Shown here: piece by piece, positions 22,662-35,000 of the stretch
Position numbering within the stretch: position 1 is the stretch's first letter
How the letters are laid out: every line of letters starts with the position of its first letter
Assembly (NCBI GenBank): GCA_035048485.1
Contig: CM068580.1
Coordinates: 40,413,585 to 40,477,584, forward strand
Length of the DNA: 64,000 nt
DNA from: Pteria penguin
Lineage: Eukaryota > Mollusca > Bivalvia > Pterioida > Pteriidae
Direction: 5' to 3'
Notes under the pieces: model-generated
Told to the model about the DNA's origin: nothing
The model's database searches: none
The model's input: only the letters and a program-made list of their open reading frames with translations
Translations under genes and position numbers: made by a program

Positions 22662-23745
22662 CCTTCCCTTGAACCGGAGATGAGGTGTATCTGCATCATA
22701 CTTTGTAATATCGATGGAACTTTTGCGATGGATGTTGCGTGCCAGCAGGGGACGCTGACTCCCCCGGGAATTATGGTCTCATTTCATTTGAGATTTTAAG
22801 ACAATTTCTCTCCATATAGGTATCCTTCAATCCTTGAATGTTACACCAAACCTGATCTACAAATACTTCAGAATTTGCATTGTGCTCTCACAAGGTAAAT
22901 AAATAATTACTTTGGCTCTCCTTAATAGAAAGTCTCATGCTCCAAGGTTTAGGAAAAATAATCTGGTGGGATCAACAACACAGCCCCCCTCCTCGATATC
23001 AGATGAATAGTGCCCTATGAAAATTAAATACCGATTTCTCCTATGTTATTCCCTTTTTCCAATATCGAGTAATATATATATATGATAATTATTGCTAATA
23101 TGGTATCTACTGACCGATGGATAGTATTTCCGGGGTCAAAACTCAATTTTTCGGGTAATGAACGATCGAACTATATATATATTTACTCATACACATATAT
23201 ATGATCATACAGATATGCATGCCCTAGGTGTGATTATTTATCTATTCCAATTTGATATCAGCGAAATGCTTTCCAAACGCTATCACAGTTGATGTTACGT
23301 AGGGTACCACGCTAACCACAGATTCGCCGATGAATACCACAAGCTGTGTACTGACAGAGGTCAGTGTGACCGTGAGCCATGGTCAATAGACTCCTTTATT
23401 TTACTTTGTGGTGAACTCTTACTATCTCATTCTCAATAGACTCTATTACTCTACTTTGTGGTGAACTGAATACTAGTTATATGACGATTGTTCTTGATAT
23501 ATGAACAGTTGTTGCGCCAGGTGGCGTCGTGGAGTGTAATAGTAAGATTTGACTTATGGGGACTTTAATTCATGGGGATGAGCAGTAGGAATTATAAAAA
23601 TACATCGGGCTATAGAGTTATATCAGACCTAGACATGATTTTGACTTTGGGTGATCATCGTCACTGCCTAGTCTCAGCCATCCTTGTTTGACTTGTGAAG
23701 ATTGTGTAGAAATATTCACTGAGTTGTTAACATTTGTTGCAAATG

Positions 23746-23824
23746 TCATTTGATAACTTCTGATTTTTCTGATCAAAAGTGATCACATCACTTTTGATCA
23801 GAAAAATCAAAAGTCATCAGATGA
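23746..23824. repeat. 38-bp inverted repeat, 3-base loop
   Basis: Arms 23746-23783 and 23787-23824 pair over 38 bases with three mismatches, at arm positions 5, 10 and 15 from the open end. The innermost 23 bases are perfect. A small palindromic element or hairpin-forming site. Confidence 0.85.
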
Positions 23825-24079
23825 CACAAACACAGCGCACTTCTTAGACCCCAGTCACAAGTCACTGATGAGGTCGCTGCCCTACATTAGCAAGTCTTAT
23901 TTTAAAGAGTAAGGGGAATATGTTTGCTCAGACGTACGGCATGACATAGGCTGCCGAAATACATACAAGAACTAAAGAATCTTTTCAAGCTACGACAACA
24001 ACGGTTAGACCGAAATTCCCGAAATGCAAATCTGGAAATGGCGTACAATTCGTGATCTAGACGTAGTTCGTAATTTTAA

Positions 24080-24215
24080 GATTCCTCATTGCTTCTCCGG
24101 GTTGGGTCCTAAGCATAGCGTTATATTTCTGTTTTATTTGCCGACACCGTCACCACTGATGATATAAGTGCAATAAACTCGGTGTGACGTAGAACAATAA
24201 TGAAACAAATTCATG
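24080..24215 (+). repeat. 3' part of a degraded SINE
   Basis: Shows the SINE body order CTCATTGCTTC, GACACCGTCACC and GTGTGACGTAGAACAATAAT without the tRNA head. A 5'-truncated or decayed copy. Confidence 0.5.
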
Positions 24216-24914
24216 CCCCTATAGATCCCTTTTAAAATATAAAAGAAGAACGTGCGTGTGTGTGTAAGGGGGGGGGGGGGGCAGCATCCAAACGTTGAGC
24301 AATTCAAGGTAGAAGTGAACAAACTAGACCACTTCATACCTTAATTCAAAATTTTATTCTTTTCATCTAAGAATGAATACTGTTCTTCAGAACTCTTACT
24401 TTCTTTTTTTCCTCCCAGGCGCGGCGCAGCCTCAGGAAATTTTGTCGAGAGGGGGTCCACCAATGAATTTTCCGGGGGAGGATTCATGATTCTGGGTGTA
24501 AAAATACTTTATTGCATATCATATTGTTTATATTTTCATTCTTGGATAATGACCATTATTGTTATATGTTGTATTGCGCCAAGAAAGATTTTTTTAATTT
24601 GAATTTGAATTTTATATCGAAAAAGTGATACTACCAAAAAGTAAGGTAATTTCGCCGAATCTCAGGGTGGGTATAGTTCCCTACTCCACTCCTCTGAATC
24701 CGCGTTTGTAACCTCTATAAACTTCTCACGACTTGTAAACTTTCCACTGAATATTCATGATCTTTTTTTTTAATTTAGCCGGCGGTGCATCCCGTTCCGA
24801 TTCTCCCTGAATCTCCAGGCAGAATCCCCCGCTGCAAAGCTGGTGGATAAAAAATATATGCATGTATAGGTTCTTTTTCTTTTTATTTTAAAGATAATGA
24901 CCAGATAATGACAA

Positions 24915-24956
<42 letters not shown>

Positions 24957-25002
24957 ACAATTATAATTTTTTGCTCAAATCACCCTCTTTTGAACCCCTT
25001 TA
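24216..25002. other. Intergenic, low-complexity
   Basis: Poly-G at 24267, (TC)n at 24920-24954, and CCGGCGGTGCATCC-like text near 24780. No gene seen. Confidence 0.4.
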
Positions 25003-25205
25003 GATGTTAGTCACGTGATTTCTTCGCGGCAAGTTTCACATACATGTGCTTTTGACCCAGCAGAGGAAAAGGCTGAAAGACTCAACAAACTAAATTATAA
25101 AGAAACTGGTAGGCTGGTAAGATATATAGTAGAAACTTATGGTAGACATGATCTTAGGGCTTATCAATTATTAAAATTCGTCTGTAAAGTCTTTCAATTC
25201 AGTCT
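25003..25205 (+). CDS. Possible coding fragment, unidentified
   Basis: After a T-rich tract ending tttag at 25003, an open frame reads through FDPAEEKAERLNKLNYKETG, then RLVRYIVETYGRHDLRAYQL, to about 25190. It is charged, helix-like and better coding in character than neighbouring frames. No start, partner exon or family is recognised. It could be one exon of an unseen gene or a decayed transposon ORF. Low confidence. Confidence 0.2.
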
Positions 25206-26094
25206 TTATGTACGTAGTGTTTTACTGTTTACAAATTTACGTAGCACATGTCCACTGACTGAGTGGGAGGACGGGAAGCATCGTCATTGACACTAGTGAT
25301 GGTATCGTACACGGCTTGACCTGTCATCATTGCATGGTCATAGGTGTAGGAAGGGCAGTATCCAGATACTTGTTCATCGGTCACAGAAAAAGTTTTATGT
25401 TTCTATTTATTCCTTAAGATATGTTAATTTAAAGCACAAAGAAATTAATAAAAACATGCAAACTTGGGCTTTTTCTTTTGACAAAAAGTTTTGTTATTAC
25501 ATGTATTCTATAAAGAACAATTCTAAAATACAATAGATGAAGGCTGCTGAGCAAATAACAGGACATTGCTGTAGGAAGCAGGAGAAAAGGTGAATTTGGC
25601 CCCCTTCAGCATCAAGTATTTGCCAATCTGCAGTGTTGTTTAGTGTCTGTGGAAGTCTTTCATACCTAGCATAATATTATCTAAAAATTAAGAAAAGTGC
25701 AGCCTCACATGACTAATGTTTTGCACTGTTTAGTGCTGAAAGGGAGTTGCAGCCCTAAAAATGGTAGAAAATGACTGTTTTTTGGTCAATTATTTTTTTA
25801 TCAAAGGACTGACCAACCGTTTCTTTAACACAATAAATCAATCTTATTTCATGCTATCATCCATTATTTCTGCATAAAATTTTGGAATCAATTGAAAATA
25901 CAGAGATGATGAAATCTTGAAAAAAATAAAGGTCATTTGGACTGGCATCCTCATCATTTTTGCAGGTCCGAATGAAAGTTTTCCAGTTCGAAAAATGTGA
26001 TAAGTTTCTAAATTTACAATTTCATGATGTCTGTTAAATTAAATAATTTGTTTACTTTGAACTATTTTAATTCATTTGGGTGTACATAGTTGAT

Positions 26095-26830
26095 TTTAAT
26101 TATATTCCATTTCAATTTCATAGATAATTTCATTCAGCAAACTCTCGATCATTCTCCTTTTCATTTTGCTTACACTCAGACCCATTCTCAAGCTGGCGTG
26201 GCCTAGTGGTATTGCGTCGGACTCCTGATTGGGAGGCCGGGGTTCGAGTCCCGCTCTGGTCATGCCGGTGTCATGTCTTTCGGATGAGACCGTAAAAACC
26301 AAGGCCCTGTGTCGTGGTATGCATGGCACTTTAACGATCCCTCACGGCTTCGGGTGGGTCCGCTGCAAAGGTAAAAATTTGTATGCCCTGCATCAGGCAG
26401 ATGCCGTCACCATATACGTGAAATATTCGTGGTGTGACGTAAAACAAAAATCAATCAATCAGACCCATCATCACTTTCACTCTCTGACTCACACTCCTTC
26501 TCACTCCCTTTATCTTGTTTGTTCATTGTCTCTGTGGTTTGTGCTGTCTCTTCATTTTGCACAGCCTCCTCAATCCCTCTCTCCTCGGGCTTGTCTCCTC
26601 CCTGTCCCATGTCATCCCCTTCCCCTCCTCAAACAATAACCAATCCCTTCTTATATTTTGCTGTCCCTTCTATGGGAAGATTTATTTTCTGGCCGAGTTT
26701 AGCCCCCCACACGAATTTGATAGGCCAAGTTTCTATTTTTACCTTCAGTGTCAATACAACGCTTGTAAAGTGAGACAATATACAGAGGTTTAAAGTAAAC
26801 ATGCAACTGATCTTGATTATTAAAGAGTGC
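26095..26830 (-). pseudogene. Unidentified acidic-tail coding sequence, copy 1 (broken)
   Basis: Read on the minus strand, 26790-26640 encodes KVKIETWPIKFVWGAKLGQK, then INLPIEGTAKYKKG. After a frame change near 26629 it continues as an acidic, polar tail (NEETAQTTETMNKQDKGSEK, then ESESESDDGS). The SINE at 26192-26458 splits the tail. Beyond it the frame resumes with GSECKQNEKENDREFAE and a stop. Its relative at 28581-28945 shares PIK(F/Y)V, GQK, the acidic tail and ENDR near the end. The function is unknown. The frame change could mark an intron end rather than decay. Confidence 0.45.
26192..26458 (+). mobile_element. tRNA-derived SINE inside copy 1
   Basis: Head GCTGGCGTGGCCTAGTGG with box B GGTTCGAGTCCCG; body with GTCTTTCGGATGAGACCGTA; tail GACGTAAAACAAAAATC plus TCAATCAA. 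A 10-bp duplication, TCAGACCCAT, lies at 26176-26185 and 26459-26468. It is a different subfamily from the 9488 copy, with several head and body differences. Confidence 0.88.
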
Positions 26831-27110
26831 ATTTACCAAAATATCAATTTGCGGTCAGAATTGATGGCGAACATTTGGACTGGCTAGGACTAAAACTTTG
26901 CTGGTCACGACTGATTTATACTGGTCATGCTGTCTAGACCGGCAGATTCAGCATCTCTGAAAATATATTTTTTTGTGACCAATTTCTGTGATATAAATTT
27001 TACCAAACATGGGGTCTTTTTGTTACTTGTTTTCATATTTGGAAAAAATTGAAGTAAAATGCTGGTAACACACTGTCATGGTCATCAATTTTCCAAGTAA
27101 GGCCAACAAT

Positions 27111-27275
27111 ACGGAGTATCGCAACTACTAAAATCCGTCACGCTCATCATTATGCGTCCTATATGTGCCAATACGAGTATCGCAATTAACTACTAAAATC
27201 CATCACAGTTTGCATTTAGTCACCTACCAAATCCATTGTTCTGGATGTGGGCACTTTTATGTGGGCACTTTATGT
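27111..27275. repeat. Repeat with an inverted partner at 32538
   Basis: Segment 27190-27264 is the reverse complement of 32538-32612 at 68 of 75 bases by eye. Just upstream, TACTAAAATCC(G/A)TCAC and (A)GAGTATCGCAA occur twice in tandem (about 27113 and 27173). Confidence 0.7.
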
Positions 27276-27749
27276 CGGAATCATATGATGTCATATCAGT
27301 CACAAAGTGCACGCGTATGTTGAAGTTATTGTAGTTGCAATATTCCGTATTGATTGTAGACGATCTTCGCTGTTTGTAGGCAGCGCTGTACTGTGAATAT
27401 GGTTGAAAAACAACGTTGAAAGTTAGCAACCTTATTGGGCCCCAACCTCAAGACGCCATAAGAAAGTTTCATTGTTCTTTACATCATTTTTGTAGAAATA
27501 CGTATTATTTCCTCCCTTTATATTAGGACAGCAGTTAATGGCGGCGAACCCCATTGCTTTAAGCTCAACGAAGCAGCTTGCTAATTATTTTTGCATTGGT
27601 GACATTGGTTGCTGCAATATGGAATGTTTTTCGTAATAACTGCAGTATAAAGTGATGGTTGACAACAGTAAAATTTATCCATATTCCATTTCTGAATCCT
27701 GTATTCTGTGTCTGAAGGAGAGTTGTTTTGGTTCCCTTCTGAAGTCCAA

Positions 27750-27905
27750 TTTGTATGCCCCTCCCCGGATTGATAGATGGGGGGATGTCTGTTTGTTTTC
27801 CTGTCTGTTGTCAACTTTAACCTTGGCTATAACTTTTAAATCATGAGGGATAAAGACTTCATATTTGACATGCATACTCGACTAATGAAGCCCTTGCAAT
27901 TGACA
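27750..27905 (+). repeat. Interspersed repeat, direct copy at 61645
   Basis: Shares GGCTATAACTTTT, ATGAGGGATA, GACTTCATATTTGACATGCA and CTAATGAAGCCC with 61700-61785. The left part reads TATGCCCC followed by a G-run, a motif also seen at 61647. Confidence 0.65.
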
Positions 27906-28580
27906 GGGTGTAGATGACAGGCCTCAAACAATAGGTGTTTATCGGATGTTACAGACAGAATGCAGATGACTAGTAAAACTTTATTTTGCAATCGTTTTGA
28001 GCCGTTGCAATATAGAACATGCGTCATAATGATCTAATGTAGACTATATACCAAAGTCACCGAAAAATTCTTTCAGTTCCATTCTCACATTTCGTATTTT
28101 ATCACCCGTTTTTTCATGCTTATTAGAATGAACTTTGCTTTATTTTACTGGCTGATACTGGATGTTCATTAATTACAATAGCCATTATCCATTGTCACAG
28201 CGTGCGACAGGTATTTGCTGATTTCACACGTTTTCATTTGGCAGTGCATGGTAACTCCATATGAATAATGAAAACTACAGCACCCGCTTTTAAAATGGGT
28301 ATTTAATTCGTGTCATATTTCTCCAAATTGAAAAATTTCATAATGTGACAAATGCAATGGGCAACGAGACCCCTGATAACAAAAACTTATCACAGACTTC
28401 TTGAAAACTTGAAACTTGTCAGACCGAACTGATGGACTTTGTCAGACCAAACAAAATTTTGTCAGACTGAAGTTTTTTCACAATATTTGGAGTAGGAAAT
28501 GAAAAAATATGAAAATAAACACCAGCTGAATTCAATTGAATTCAATTAACCATATTCAATTTCCATTTCATATTCTCTAA

Positions 28581-28945
28581 CTATTTGTTCCATTGTCTGT
28601 CATTTTCATCTTCAGATTGTTCATCATCACCTTCACTGTCATCTTCCTCGACATCACTCATATCTTCCTCTGTAGTCTGTGTCTCACTTTCATCCATACC
28701 CTTTGTTCTCACTGACCCCCTGTCATCTCCCTCTTGTACATCATCTGTAACTTCAACTCTTTCAACATCTTCAACACTTTCAACATCTTCAACACTTTCA
28801 ACATCTTCAACTATTTCAACATCTTCAACTCTTTCATCCCCAAGCTCACTCTCAACAACTATGTCAATCTGGAATGTGTATTTGTGTTTTTGGCCCGGCT
28901 TTCCCGAAGCCACATACTTTATAGGCTAAGAGGCCGCCATTTTGA
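28581..28945 (-). pseudogene. Unidentified acidic-tail coding sequence, copy 2
   Basis: The minus-strand frame from 28913 to 28581 (110 codons, no ATG at its start) reads ASGKPGQKHKYTFQIDIVVE, then repeated VED-VE-S units and a Glu/Asp-rich end (EGDDEQSEDENDRQWNK). Upstream the same frame gives KVKMAAS, a TAG stop and PIKYV; copy 1 has Trp at the stop position, so this copy looks broken or is read differently. The VEDVES stretch is an imprecise 15-18-bp tandem repeat (TCAACATCTTCAACA on +). No family is recognised. Confidence 0.4.
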
Positions 28946-29379
28946 CCTTCATGTGATACACAAATCTTGATAACGAAGACGGTTAAATCTGATCAGGGTA
29001 TTCAGACTTAAAGCATTCGTATGATCTCGACAGATTGAATTGTATTAGTTTGGGTCAGAAAGGTGTACAGAATTTTGAAATATCGTATCGAACATTTGGA
29101 CCGACAAGATGATGATTTCTATTGGACTTTTGAATTTTTTATCGGCAAAACCGACAGTTTTCAGGAACTCTGTTATCATATGCACAATCTTAATTACTTT
29201 TAAAAGCATATAAAACTGTTTGGTGAATTAGTTTAAACAGTATTTATTGATTAAAGTGCATATGAGAAATATTTACAAACAATAAGGAGCAACAAGAAGA
29301 TTCTTATAAAGTCCTCTCCTTAGAACTTTTAAAAGTTGCATAAACGCAAATAAGTGCCGACATCATATAAATACAATAC

Positions 29380-29665
29380 TGTATACTGCTCCAAAATGAT
29401 GCCTAGTGTTGTTATATAACTAGTTTGAATAACCAATTAAAATCACGATTTCCACGTTGTACCTGTAAGGTAGTATCGGCCAGGTGAAAAATAATTCAAA
29501 GTGCCAGAGTCGATATCTAGTGATCACCGATAGAAAGAATGGAATCAAGTTTACTAAACATATTGTCCAGTAACAATAAGGCCCATAGGCATCACTATAA
29601 TTAGTCCGTAAACACCTTCATTTCCCCCTTTATTTTTGTGAAAATTCAATTACGAAAAACGGAGG
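29380..29665. repeat. Dispersed repeat, inverted copy at 47070-47365
   Basis: About 290 bp match the reverse complement of 47070-47365, for example GATCACCGATAGAAAGAATG, AAGGCCCAT(A/C)GGCATCACT and ACACCTTCATT. Non-coding. Confidence 0.75.
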
Positions 29666-32058
29666 TATGCTTTAAGTTGCCGGCATTTTTCTTAGATACT
29701 GGTCTACACACAGATAAATTTCATGTGCCATTGTAATTATTGTCATTGATAAACAAATTGAGGAAATCCAAATAAGATCGACTGTCTTCAATGATGTTAA
29801 CAAACACCTGTAAAATCCCAGGTTATTCATGAAATCTACCCGATTGTATTTATATATTGTTTCATAATCATTGTCTTCAGTTATATCTGCAACATAAATG
29901 CATCAATTTCCACTTCACTATCATTGTTTCCAAAGACTTGATTGAAGAAAGAATCGAGTTCTGTTTATAAATCCGCCATCTTCAAATACAAATTTTGATC
30001 TGGCCTTTTCCCGCATCTTATGTACGAAGCAATCAAATTTAAGGTGACGTCATGGGATTTTTTTAAGATAGGAATTCTGTCTCTAATTATAGAAAGTCTT
30101 TTTATAACGTTTACAACGATTGAAAGGCTATAAAATAAATACGATGTGAAAATAAGCTATAGTCGACCTAGTTGTTACCTGGAATATTCATGGGTCAGCT
30201 CACAGCGTGTGTATTCAATTCCCGGAATATTCCGGGTTCAGCATGACTAGGGTTAATGAGATTGGGCCCTAGGATTTTCTTTTCTTTTCTATGCAAAATA
30301 CATGTACCTCGTCTTTGCAGCTCTAGTGCATAATTTTAAGCATGAATTATTTATATACATTCCATCCATAGTATCATGTCTTTCTTATTATCAATAGCTT
30401 CTTTGACAGTGATAACTGCGCATTTTGGTATTAATTTACACAAGTTTGTGCATAAATCTGCCAGGAATTAAAAACATCACACTGGTATAATTTATGCATA
30501 ACACCAGGGATATCTATATCTAAATTATTTAGGTAAATACATCCCTGATAATAAATAATATGAAAAAGTCGGTGTCTTTTTAATCACTTTTTGGTCAGAC
30601 CCTAGTCGTTACAATATGCTGTGGTGAATACGTGGAACGCAGAAAATACCTCCTCGTGTATAAATAGTGCGTCGATATTTAGAAGAAGCGTGATTAGATT
30701 TACTTTTAGTACTTATAGTTCATATTGTACGAGTCAATAGAAGATCAGTTTGATCAGATAGGAAAATAGACGAGTTTAATATATTCATGCGCTGGACAAC
30801 ATGCAGTCTTTCCGAATACTCGACGGAAAGTCCCGAAAAAGTACGATTGACATTATTGTGTAGCTGTGCCGTAATTTAAGAAGTACACTACTAGTCCGTA
30901 CTAGTATCCGTTGTATTATAATTAATAAAACTTGAGAATATCGCTTCTTTATATAGCAGTGGAATTCAAAGTACTCTACAATCTTCTCGTCACAACGATG
31001 AACAAACGTCTTGGTAGTTGTTGATGTATAATGCTACTAAAATAGCCAGTTATTTATAGATCTGCATGTGTAGACGTGGTTTTCCCCAAATGAACATGTA
31101 CAGCGGGAGACTGTACAGATTGCTAATTTCACACAACTGTCAAGATCAAAAGTGACAAGAGAGAATGAGATAACTATATATTACGAGACGGAGACGTACG
31201 GGGGGTATACAGGGCGGAACCGTTGTTTATAAAATTATATGAAAACAAGCACCTGTGCGCAGACCGTGTTTTTGTCAATACTGATCCTAAACATTACACG
31301 CTTAGTGTGTGATCTCTTGGTGGATCACGACTTTATTACCTTTGATGTACTTGACCATGCAATTCCGACCTTGAGGACTTTCAAGTCCTTTCATTATATA
31401 ATTATCAGCGTTATACATGTACCGAATATACTTACAAGAATCAAAACATCTCTACAAATAATGAAATATACATTACATACAACCTACACATAACTATACA
31501 TATATTAGAGACATAGACTGAAGTAGTCTAGTCTACATGTATGTATAATCAGTAGTGTGATTAAATTCAAATTTATTCAGAATCAACAAATGTCCATGAA
31601 ATATTTTCTTTTCAGCATACACAAAGGCATTTGTGAAAACGAGGGTATCCACAGAGACCAAGGATATATAAACTACTAAAAGTTGTTTCTGTCTCTGATT
31701 TTACCTGTGTGTAAATGAATAAACTAGAATGATCTTTGTATGGATTGTAGTCTACTGATACAAAATCTAAGCAATGGATTAAAAATGTGCAGTTGTTTAG
31801 CCCCTGCACCCAAAATAACTTGCACACTTTACAAAACTGAAACTTCTTAATCCTTATGCCATGTCAGTAAAAAAAAATTCTTATCAGAAACTATTTTCAG
31901 TATATCCCATCTTGGTCCCCTGATGGTGGAACTCTTCTTATTGGAGGTTCAAAAGTACAACAAAAACCATATTGTATGTTTGGGAAAAGTCTTTGTAATT
32001 ATGAAAAACTGAATTTGAATCGAAATTTTTTAATATCTATAAAGATCTTGCAAGTAAT
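29666..32058. other. Region upstream of vasa
   Basis: No exon recognised. The vasa promoter and any 5' UTR exon should be here or just left. A possible acceptor (ctattttcag) lies just before 31900, but no matching upstream donor can be assigned. Confidence 0.4.
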
Positions 32059-35000
32059 ATGGCCAGTAGAGGCAGAGGCATATTACGAATGGAGAGGGTA
32101 AGTGTACTATTGCTTTGCTAGTGTTAGTTGCATAATCATGGGAACACCCAGTTAAGATGATTCATTGTTATAATTAACAGCTTCAAGAGATATTGTATTT
32201 GATATTTATTTAAGTCAAGTGTTTATTACTTTGTATCTTTTCCTTATCACTATTCACCAGATCTATGTTATTCGTTGATAAATTGCCAAGTCGAAACACC
32301 ATTCTGAGTGTTTACAACTGATCAGTTCATTTGAAAGTCAGTTACAACATTAGTGGAACTTAGAATATATGGTTTGTGGATCAGATGTTCGTACTAGAGT
32401 TGGCTAGTTGATCAATACATAGTCGGTTTATTGTATTGGTTTTGGTTTTCTAATATAGAGTATCACATCTACAATAACGTCAACATACACACCCTTTTCT
32501 CATTGTTTTGACGTGGTATAATTATGAATCAAGTTGTCCACATAAAAGTGCCCACATCGAGGACAATGGATTTGGTAGGTGAATAAATACAGACTGTGAC
32601 AGATTTTAGTAGTTGTGATACTGAGCATACTCTAGCTGTAGTTTGTTGGACAGAACAAAGGGTAGTTGTAAAAATGAAGACCTCAAAATGAGGCGGAAGT
32701 CGTGTCCATTGATGTATATGTATTGGTTTTCAAGACAACAACTGTTCTTTGAATACATGTACATGTAGGTCTGGAATCACATGTAGTTCCAGAATCACTA
32801 TAAGTATCTGAGAAATAACAGTCAATCAAACATTGTATAAGGAATGAACATTGTGTGAAAAAAAGAAATTTCTTATATATGCGGTGTTTAACAAGTACCC
32901 AGTCATGATGTTAATTCATTTACTTGCCTTTTTTAAGTAATTAGATGATCATAAGGCAATTAAGTTAATTAAAATAAATTTCATTACAAGTGTATGTCTG
33001 TGAAATTGTTCTGAAAAACCATCATTAACAGTTCAAAATTAAAAAAAAAAAGATTGTTCTGGGTAAATTTATGTGACATTGAAGTTCGCTTTTATATTTT
33101 TTAAAATAATGCATATAAAATCACTTGTGTAAATCATACTTCTAATATTTATAGGAAAGGGGAATTCCAAAGTATGATGACTCTTAAGTTATTTAAGACT
33201 ATTTATAATATTTGGAAGTCCCATATCTAATAATAGATTAATTGATGTTTGATTTGAAGACTTGATGCTGTACATGGAGGGATAGGCTATGTTCATAAAA
33301 TATATTGTTTGTTAATAGGTGTGTAGTCATGGAAAATTGCCTTTGTAGTAATTTAAGAACTGTTAAGAATGGTAGTGTTGAAAGTGAAAGTGGAATTTTA
33401 GGAATTTATGTTTGTTAAAAAGGAGCATTGAATGAAAGAGGTAAGGAATTGAAAATAATTTTGAATTCTCTGTATCAAAAAATGTAGATAGTGAAAAATT
33501 TACTTTGAATTACAATTCTTTTGATAGACTTTTCACAGTGCAAGCCCATGTCGCAGTTGACTACAAGAAAATCACTATGAATCCCAAAACAATTTTTACA
33601 AGCTGGATATTATGATTTTTATGCGCCCGCATTTAAAAATCTGGGCGTATTATGCTATACCGCTGTCCGTCTGTCCATCTCTCCGTCCGTCCATCCATCC
33701 TTGTCCGGGCTTCTCCTTCTTAACTAAAGGGGGAACAAAACTTTTGATGGTGTCATATGAAAGGGTGTGGCTTGTAGTTGTGCATGTGGGTTTCAAAGTT
33801 GGGGTCCGGCAACTGGGTTGGGGGAAAATAAGCGGGGTCGGAAAAGCTTGTCTGGGCTTCTCTTCCTTAACTAAAGGGGGAACAAAACTTTTGTTGGTGT
33901 GATATGAAAGGATGTGGCTTGTAGTTGTGCATGTGGGTTTCAAAGTTGGAGTCAGGCCTCTAGGTTGGGGGAAAATGGACAGGGTCGGAAAAGGTTTTTC
34001 GGGCTTCTACTCTGTAACTAACAGTCATTCCCAAAAACTTTTGGTCCTCGTAGGTCATTCGGACCTATGTAGTGCAGTTACACAAACAAAAATTTTGTTG
34101 GAAACAAAAATTGTCTGTCTGAAAAAAAAAGAAGAGAACATAGATGTATTCTGATATATGTTTAATCTCATCTAACAAAATCATCGATCATCCTCCAATT
34201 TTGATCTTCAGTTATAAAATTTTCAAAATAATCATCAGTTTCATCATTATTGCTGTATACCTCGAATAACAAATCTCTGAAAAAAATTGACCGATTCCTC
34301 AATGAGACAATCACAGTGAATCACGCTCTTGTAAAAGCTTTAGATAAACCTGGTTTTGCAAAACTTTTCAGTTACGGGTTACTTCATCATGGTCACCAAA
34401 ACACTTTAATTTGAGGGAGTATGAGTAACGAAACCCTGCCGTACCCATCGGTCATTCAGACCCGGTCAGTGTGACAGTGGGACATCGGTCCTTGCGTAAA
34501 TGTGTCGGTCATGATCTACGGACCGATGTCATTGGGAATGACTGAACTAAAGGGGAAACAAAATTTTAATGGTATCATATGAAAGGATGTGGCTTGTAGT
34601 TGTGTATGTGGGTCAGGCCCCTGGGGTGGGGGAAAATGGGTGGGGTCTGAAAAGCTTGTCTGGACTTCTCCTCCTTAACTAAAGGGGAACAAAACTTTTG
34701 ATTGTGTCATATGAAAGGATGTGGCTTGTAATTGTGCATGTAGGTTTCAAAATTGGGGTCAGCCCCCTGGGGTGGGGGAAAATGGGCAGGGTTGGAAAAG
34801 CTTGTCTGGGCTTCTCCTTAACTAAAGGGGGAACAAAACTTTTGATGGTGTCATATGAAAGAATGTGCCTTGTAGTTGTGCATGTGGGTTTCAAAGTTGG
34901 GGTCAGGCCCCTGAGATGGGGGAAAATGGGCGGGGTCGGAAAAAGCTTGTCTGTGGTTCTCCTCCTTAACTAAAGGGGGAACAAAACTTTTGACTGTGTC

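Noticed and set aside
23746..23824. MicroRNA precursor
   Set aside because: The loop is only three bases and the stem nearly perfect, unlike typical animal pre-miRNAs. A small palindromic element is simpler.
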